A DNA stretch of 10,488 nucleotides, from contig JAICMB010000068.1 in the NCBI GenBank assembly GCA_025929455.1, positions 1-10,488 of the forward strand. Reading direction: 5' to 3'. The translations under genes were made by a program, and so were the position numbers. Shown here piece by piece: positions 7,689 to 10,488 of this stretch. Numbering within the stretch: the first letter of the stretch is position 1; each line of letters starts with the position of its first letter. The notes below the pieces were generated by a model. It was not told the origin of the DNA, did not search any database, and saw nothing but the letters and a program-made list of their open reading frames with translations. The DNA comes from Bryobacteraceae bacterium (lineage in GTDB: Bacteria > Acidobacteriota > Terriglobia > Bryobacterales > Bryobacteraceae).

Positions 7689-7717
7689 ATGATATAGCGG
7701 GCTGCGGCGGCGGTCAA
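7689..7717 (-). promoter_or_regulatory. Sigma70-type promoter for the TPR-like gene
   Basis: On the minus strand TTGACC (7712-7717) matches the -35 consensus at 5 of 6 positions, and TATCAT (7689-7694) matches -10 at 5 of 6, with an ideal 17-base spacer. Transcription would start near 7682, about 12 bases before the ATG, leaving room for just the AGGGGGA ribosome binding site. A small inverted repeat TCCCC-gattag-GGGGA (minus strand, 7672-7688 region) spans the expected start point. Confidence 0.6.
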
Positions 7718-7756
7718 GCATCATAAGTACTGCCGCGCTCCCCCGCCCTCCCTGCG

Positions 7757-7768
7757 GTTGCGCGCAAC
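7757..7768. promoter_or_regulatory. Perfect 12-bp palindrome, candidate operator
   Basis: GTTGCGCGCAAC equals its own reverse complement, and symmetry extends to 7754-7771 with one G/T mismatch. It covers the proposed -35 of the DAHP synthase promoter and lies about 40 bases upstream of the divergent TPR gene promoter. A dimeric regulator could bind here, but in GC-rich DNA a chance palindrome is possible. Confidence 0.3.
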
Positions 7769-7787
7769 TGCCGCCGCGCCTTATACT
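7758..7787 (+). promoter_or_regulatory. Promoter of the DAHP synthase leader, with a palindrome over the -35
   Basis: TATACT (7782-7787) matches the -10 consensus at 5 of 6. The best -35 at fitting distance is TTGCGC (7758-7763), a 3 of 6 match with an 18-base spacer. The predicted start point (about 7793-7796) is at or next to the leader peptide ATG at 7796. The -35 lies inside the perfect 12-base palindrome GTTGCGCGCAAC (7757-7768), a candidate operator. Confidence 0.55.
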
Positions 7788-7795
7788 ACAAATTC

Positions 7796-7849
7796 ATGCT
7801 GTTTACGGCGTACTATTGGTTTCGATTTTGGCGCCAATATGGTGTCTGA
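7796..7849 (+). CDS. Aromatic-rich leader peptide of the DAHP synthase attenuator
   Basis: A 17-codon reading frame ATG to TGA encodes MLFTAYYWFRFWRQYGV. Eight of 17 residues are aromatic: Phe3, Tyr6, Tyr7, Trp8, Phe9, Phe11, Trp12, Tyr15. All three pathway end products are represented, with a YYWF run in the middle. Chance is very unlikely directly upstream of the first enzyme of aromatic amino acid synthesis. The frame is too short for ordinary gene finding. No Shine-Dalgarno precedes it; the TATACT box ends 8 bases before the ATG, so it is probably translated from a leaderless or nearly leaderless message. The coding end (CGC CAA TAT, 7832-7840) doubles as RNA segment 1 of the attenuator. 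The peptide itself likely has no function beyond ribosome stalling when charged aromatic tRNAs are scarce. Confidence 0.85.
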   Translation: MLFTAYYWFRFWRQYGV

Positions 7850-7904
7850 ATCGGGATCGGTGGTGTTGGCGTAACGCAAGCAAGTTTGTAAATACCAGCC
7901 CACT
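7831..7904 (+). promoter_or_regulatory. Attenuator switching helices (segments 1:2 and 2:3)
   Basis: Segment 1 (7831-7840, within the leader peptide) can pair with segment 2 (7863-7872) over ten positions: a core of CGCCAA with TTGGCG (6 Watson-Crick pairs), one further A-U and three G-U wobbles. The same segment 2 (7862-7869) can instead pair with segment 3 (7895-7904), the 5' arm of the terminator: GGTG with CACT (one wobble), a two-C bulge, then TTGG with CCAG (one wobble). The two pairings exclude each other, as in the trp and phe attenuators. Inferred logic: a ribosome stalled at 7811-7831 masks segment 1 and frees segment 2 for antitermination. The 2:3 helix is the weaker part of the model. 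Confidence 0.6.
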
Positions 7905-7943
7905 CAGGTTCCCAGGAAGGGACAGGGTGGGCTTTTCGATTTT
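7897..7943 (+). terminator. Intrinsic terminator of the attenuator
   Basis: AGCCCAC (7897-7903) pairs perfectly with GTGGGCT (7927-7933), extended by a T-G wobble and a C-G pair. An inner helix TCCC/GGGA (7910-7913 with 7919-7922) closes the loop AGGAA. The tract TTTTCGATTTT (7933-7943) follows directly. This is a textbook rho-independent terminator, placed upstream of the DAHP synthase ribosome binding site AGGGAGG (7944-7950) rather than behind a gene, as expected for attenuation. Confidence 0.85.
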
Positions 7944-7954
7944 AGGGAGGCGCC

Positions 7955-9010
7955 ATGGTTATCTCGATGAAGCTGCACGCGACGCAGGAGGACATAGAGC
8001 AAGTCTGCGCGCGCATTCGGGATTTCGGATATCAGATTCACGCCATCGAAGGTGAGGAGCGCGTCATCATCGGCGTCATCGGTGTGGGCGACGTTACCGC
8101 CTGTCTGGAGGCTGTCGAAGCCATGCCGCAGGTGGAACGAGCCGTGCGCATCTCCGCTCCTTATAAATTCGTCAGCCGCGAATATCATGTCGAGCCGACG
8201 CACTTCACGATCGCGACACGCAAGTCCGAGGTCGAGATCGGCAACGGCGAGTTCATCGTCATGGCGGGACCATGTTCGGTCGAATCCGAAACGCAAATCA
8301 TGGAAGCCGCCGAGGGCGTGGCGCGTGCCGGCGCGAATCTGCTGCGCGGCGGCGCCTTCAAGCCGCGCACCTCGCCATACGACTTCCAAGGTCTCGAAGA
8401 GGAAGGCCTGAAGCTGCTCGCGAAAGCGCGCGAGGCCACCGGGCTCGGCATCGTCACGGAAGTCATGAGCGACCGCGACGTCGACTTGGTTGCAAGTTAC
8501 GCCGACATCATGCAGGTGGGCGCTCGCAACATGCAGAATTTCGCGCTGCTCAAAACGCTGGGCCGATGCGGCCGCCCGGTGCTGCTGAAGCGCGGCATGA
8601 GTTCCACCATCAAGGAACTGCTGATGTCCGCCGAATACATTGTGGCGCACGGCAACCCCGACGTGATGCTCTGCGAGCGCGGCATTCGCACCTTTGAAAC
8701 CGCTACCCGCAACACCTGCGATATCGCGGGCATCGCGGTGCTCAAGGAACTGACGCATCTGCCGGTCATTCTCGATCCCAGCCATGCCACCGGGAAACGC
8801 AGCCTGGTTCCCGCACTCTCACGCGCGGGCGTCGCCATCGGCGCCGACGGACTGATCGTCGAAGTGCATCCCTGCCCCGAGAAGGCCGTGAGTGATGGCG
8901 CCCAATCTCTCGATCTCGCGCAGTTCGAGAACATGATGCGCGACCTCGATCCTTATATAGATCTGTGGAAACGCCGGCGCGCCGTCGCGGATGCTGTGGC
9001 GGTGGTGTAA
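7955..9010 (+). CDS. aroF: 3-Deoxy-7-phosphoheptulonate (DAHP) synthase, type I beta with N-terminal regulatory domain
   Basis: A 351-residue enzyme that condenses phosphoenolpyruvate with erythrose 4-phosphate to DAHP, the first committed step of the shikimate pathway, in the cytoplasm. Residues 1 to about 70 form the ferredoxin-like (ACT-like) regulatory domain of the Thermotoga maritima type, which in that enzyme binds Tyr and Phe for feedback inhibition. The barrel follows: GPCSVES (Cys107), [11 protein letters not shown] (136-146), VGARNMQN (188-195), LLKRGM (210-215), DPSHATG (274-280, His277), VEVHP (Glu303) and VSDGAQSLD (Asp314). Cys107, His277, Glu303 and Asp314 sit exactly five residues after the Thermotoga metal ligands recalled as Cys102, His272, Glu298 and Asp309. 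ATG 7955 has AGGGAGG four bases upstream and aligns with the Thermotoga start. It is preceded by an aromatic leader attenuator and overlaps the next gene by 20 bases, so it heads an operon. Confidence 0.97.
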   Translation: MVISMKLHATQEDIEQVCARIRDFGYQIHAIEGEERVIIGVIGVGDVTACLEAVEAMPQVERAVRISAPYKFVSREYHVEPTHFTIATRKSEVEIGNGEFIVMAGPCSVESETQIMEAAEGVARAGANLLRGGAFKPRTSPYDFQGLEEEGLKLLAKAREATGLGIVTEVMSDRDVDLVASYADIMQVGARNMQNFALLKTLGRCGRPVLLKRGMSSTIKELLMSAEYIVAHGNPDVMLCERGIRTFETATRNTCDIAGIAVLKELTHLPVILDPSHATGKRSLVPALSRAGVAIGADGLIVEVHPCPEKAVSDGAQSLDLAQFENMMRDLDPYIDLWKRRRAVADAVAVV

Positions 9011-9947
9011 GCTGCCCTTGTTGCGTTTTCGCGTCCAGCCCTGGCAACTCGCGCTCGCGGTCATCGCCGCCTGCGCCGGTGTACTTGCGGCCGCCTATTA
9101 CTTGCGGTCGCAGCGCGCCGTCACGCCCGCATCGATGGTGCAGATGTTGCCCCCAGGCGAAGGCGCGGTTCTCTACATCGACGTTGGCGCGCTGCGCCGC
9201 TCCGGCACACTCGACATGATCACCGGAGGCAGGAGCGACGTCGAAGAGCCGGACTATCGCAAGTTCGTCGCCGCCACGCAGTTCGACTACACGCGCGACC
9301 TCGACTCGCTCGCGGCGCTGCTGCGCAACGGCCAGCAGTTTTATCTATTGCACGGCCGGTTTAGCTGGCCCGATCTCAAGAAGTACGCGGAGAAGCAGGG
9401 CGGCACGTGCGTAAACGGGTTCTGCAGCATGCCCGCGAGCACGCCGCAGCGCTTCATCTCGTTCTACCCACTGCGTTCGGATCTGATGGGCATGGCGGTG
9501 AGCGGCGACAACACCGCGGCGTACATGATCTCGCGTCATTCTCCGCGCCCGACAATGCAGCCGCCCCCCGATCCGGTGTGGCTTTCGGCATCCGGCGACA
9601 CGTTGAAAAATCTGGCGGCGCTGCCCAGCGGCACGCACATGTTCGCGACGGCGCTCGGCGGCGCGGAGTCGCTGCTGTTCACGCTCGGCCGCGCACAGGA
9701 CCATCTCGCGGTGAGGCTCGATGTGACGTGCACGAACGCGCAGCGTGCCTCGTCGCTGCTGGTGAATCTGGAGAACGCGACTTCCACACTCGACCGGTGG
9801 CTCGAGCGCGAGCATCAGCAGCCTAACCCGCGCGACCTGAGCGGCGTGCTGACAGCGGGCGTATTCCGCCGCGACGACCGGCGCGTGCATGCCGAATGGC
9901 CGCTCAGACGCGAGTTCCTCGAAGCCGTCGCCGGAGGCACGGATTAG
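8991..9947 (+). CDS. Membrane-anchored protein of unknown function
   Basis: A 318-residue protein I cannot assign to a named family. A basic N-terminus is followed by one hydrophobic segment (about residues 19-38, [19 protein letters not shown]), which predicts a signal anchor with the rest in the periplasm. Right after it comes a motif-like stretch [21 protein letters not shown] (partly resembling proteins I recall from acidobacteria), then [29 protein letters not shown] and a pair of cysteines (TCVNGFCSM) that could form a disulfide. There are no catalytic motifs. The start ATG 8991 lies inside the last codons of the DAHP synthase gene (20-base overlap), so translation is likely coupled. 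A later start at the TTG codons near 9020 would avoid the overlap and still keep the membrane segment. Sharing the attenuated transcript does not prove a role in aromatic synthesis. Confidence 0.8.
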   Translation: MLWRWCKLPLLRFRVQPWQLALAVIAACAGVLAAAYYLRSQRAVTPASMVQMLPPGEGAVLYIDVGALRRSGTLDMITGGRSDVEEPDYRKFVAATQFDYTRDLDSLAALLRNGQQFYLLHGRFSWPDLKKYAEKQGGTCVNGFCSMPASTPQRFISFYPLRSDLMGMAVSGDNTAAYMISRHSPRPTMQPPPDPVWLSASGDTLKNLAALPSGTHMFATALGGAESLLFTLGRAQDHLAVRLDVTCTNAQRASSLLVNLENATSTLDRWLEREHQQPNPRDLSGVLTAGVFRRDDRRVHAEWPLRREFLEAVAGGTD

Positions 9948-10488
9948 CGGCGGCGCGCGGCACCCCTGGCCGGGTCTGCTGTGCTGCGGGAATGCCGTGT
10001 TCGATACGCTTGCGCACCCCGTTCCCGAAGCCGCGTTCGGGCGCACCGCCTGGGTCGAGTCCATTATCGAAACTATCGGCGGCAACGGCGCGAATACGTC
10101 ATATGCGGCCGCACTCGCGGGCATCGCGTCGCGCCTGATCTCCGCCGTGGGCAAGGATCGCGAGGGCGCCTACATTCTGGAAACGCTTGTGCGCGCGGGC
10201 GTCGATATTGATCCGGTAATCAGTACGGAAACACCCACCCCGAAAACAGTAGTGCTGGTGAATGCGGCCGGCGAGCGCGCCTTCTTGCACCGCCCCGGCG
10301 CGAGCCGCGAGGCGTTCGCCGATGGCCTGACACTGACGCCGGAAATGGCAGCAGGCTGCACGCGTTTTCACCTCGCAAACGTGTTCGCCTTGCCGGGTTT
10401 GCGGCCGCACGGCGCCGACCTGCTCCGGCAGGCGCGCGCGCTCGGCCTGCACACGTCTGCCGACACCGGCTGGGACGCCCGCGGTGAA
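9889..10488 (+). CDS. PfkB/ribokinase-family sugar kinase, 3' end cut by the window edge
   Basis: The frame encodes the N-terminal part of a PfkB-type carbohydrate kinase, which transfers phosphate from ATP to a sugar or nucleoside; substrate unassigned. Evidence is the opening strand LLCCGNAVFDTLAHP, the PfkB glycine signature GGNGANTSYAAALAG, then SAVGKDREGAYI, LVRAGVDID, TPKTVVLVNAAGERAFLHRPGAS (lid-strand region) and a final DTGWDARGE at the right edge. The ATP-binding and catalytic GAGD half lies outside. The start is uncertain: ATG 9889 is the only standard start codon upstream of the domain, but it overlaps the preceding gene by 59 bases, has no Shine-Dalgarno and adds an unusual Ser/Pro-rich tail. 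ATT 9943 has GGAGG five bases upstream and overlaps the previous stop as ATTAG, which gives a normal-looking N-terminus. CTG 9976 is a third option. Part of the aroF transcript by position. Confidence 0.85.
   Translation, partial: MPNGRSDASSSKPSPEARISGGARHPWPGLLCCGNAVFDTLAHPVPEAAFGRTAWVESIIETIGGNGANTSYAAALAGIASRLISAVGKDREGAYILETLVRAGVDIDPVISTETPTPKTVVLVNAAGERAFLHRPGASREAFADGLTLTPEMAAGCTRFHLANVFALPGLRPHGADLLRQARALGLHTSADTGWDARGE

Noticed and set aside
7671..7724. Upstream ATG for the TPR-like protein
   Set aside because: It precedes the TTGACC-17-TATCAT promoter and puts an Arg-rich segment before a clear signal peptide.
7816..8055. 79-residue plus-strand frame starting inside the leader
   Set aside because: It would cross the terminator and the DAHP synthase start in a different frame and has no ribosome binding site. 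The 17-codon aromatic frame explains the region better.
7904..8785. 293-residue minus-strand open frame
   Set aside because: Fully antisense to the DAHP synthase and its terminator; His/Asp-rich composition without motifs marks it as a shadow.

Overview
The window reads as chromosomal DNA from a GC-rich free-living bacterium. Acidobacteriota, perhaps a Solibacter/Bryobacter relative, is my best guess. That rests on inference: high GC, a pair of twin-arginine-tagged Gfo/Idh/MocA oxidoreductase and TIM-barrel sugar isomerase genes, a DAHP synthase of the Thermotoga type, and a dispersed GC-rich intergenic repeat of a style I associate with such genomes. I see no phage, plasmid, IS, CRISPR, tRNA or rRNA signal.

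Left part, minus strand. A 5' fragment of an unrecognised gene runs off the left edge (2-868). Next is a two-gene operon read right to left: a Tat-tagged Gfo/Idh/MocA oxidoreductase (1898-3196), whose stop overlaps the start of a Tat-tagged sugar phosphate isomerase/epimerase (1053-1898). A spacer holding a 166-bp inverted-end repeat (3276-3441) separates it from a second two-gene operon: a histidine phosphatase-like protein (5123-5833), then an exported YtcJ-type amidohydrolase (3469-5118).

Middle. A UdgX-type uracil-DNA glycosylase/uracil-DNA crosslinking protein (5874-6527, plus) is divergent from the phosphatase and converges on an exported TPR-like protein of unknown function (6534-7670, minus).

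Right part, plus strand, and the main discovery. A feedback-domain DAHP synthase (7955-9010), the first enzyme of the shikimate pathway, is preceded by a compact leader. It has a TATACT -10 box whose expected start point falls almost on an ATG, and a 17-codon leader peptide with 8 aromatic residues (3 Phe, 3 Tyr, 2 Trp). Two mutually exclusive RNA pairings follow, then an intrinsic terminator ending just before the DAHP synthase ribosome binding site. This has all the parts of a ribosome-mediated attenuator sensing charged aromatic tRNAs. The DAHP synthase gene overlaps a gene for a membrane-anchored unknown protein (8991-9947), followed by a PfkB-family sugar kinase that runs off the right edge. 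The kinase start is ambiguous and may be a rare ATT codon.
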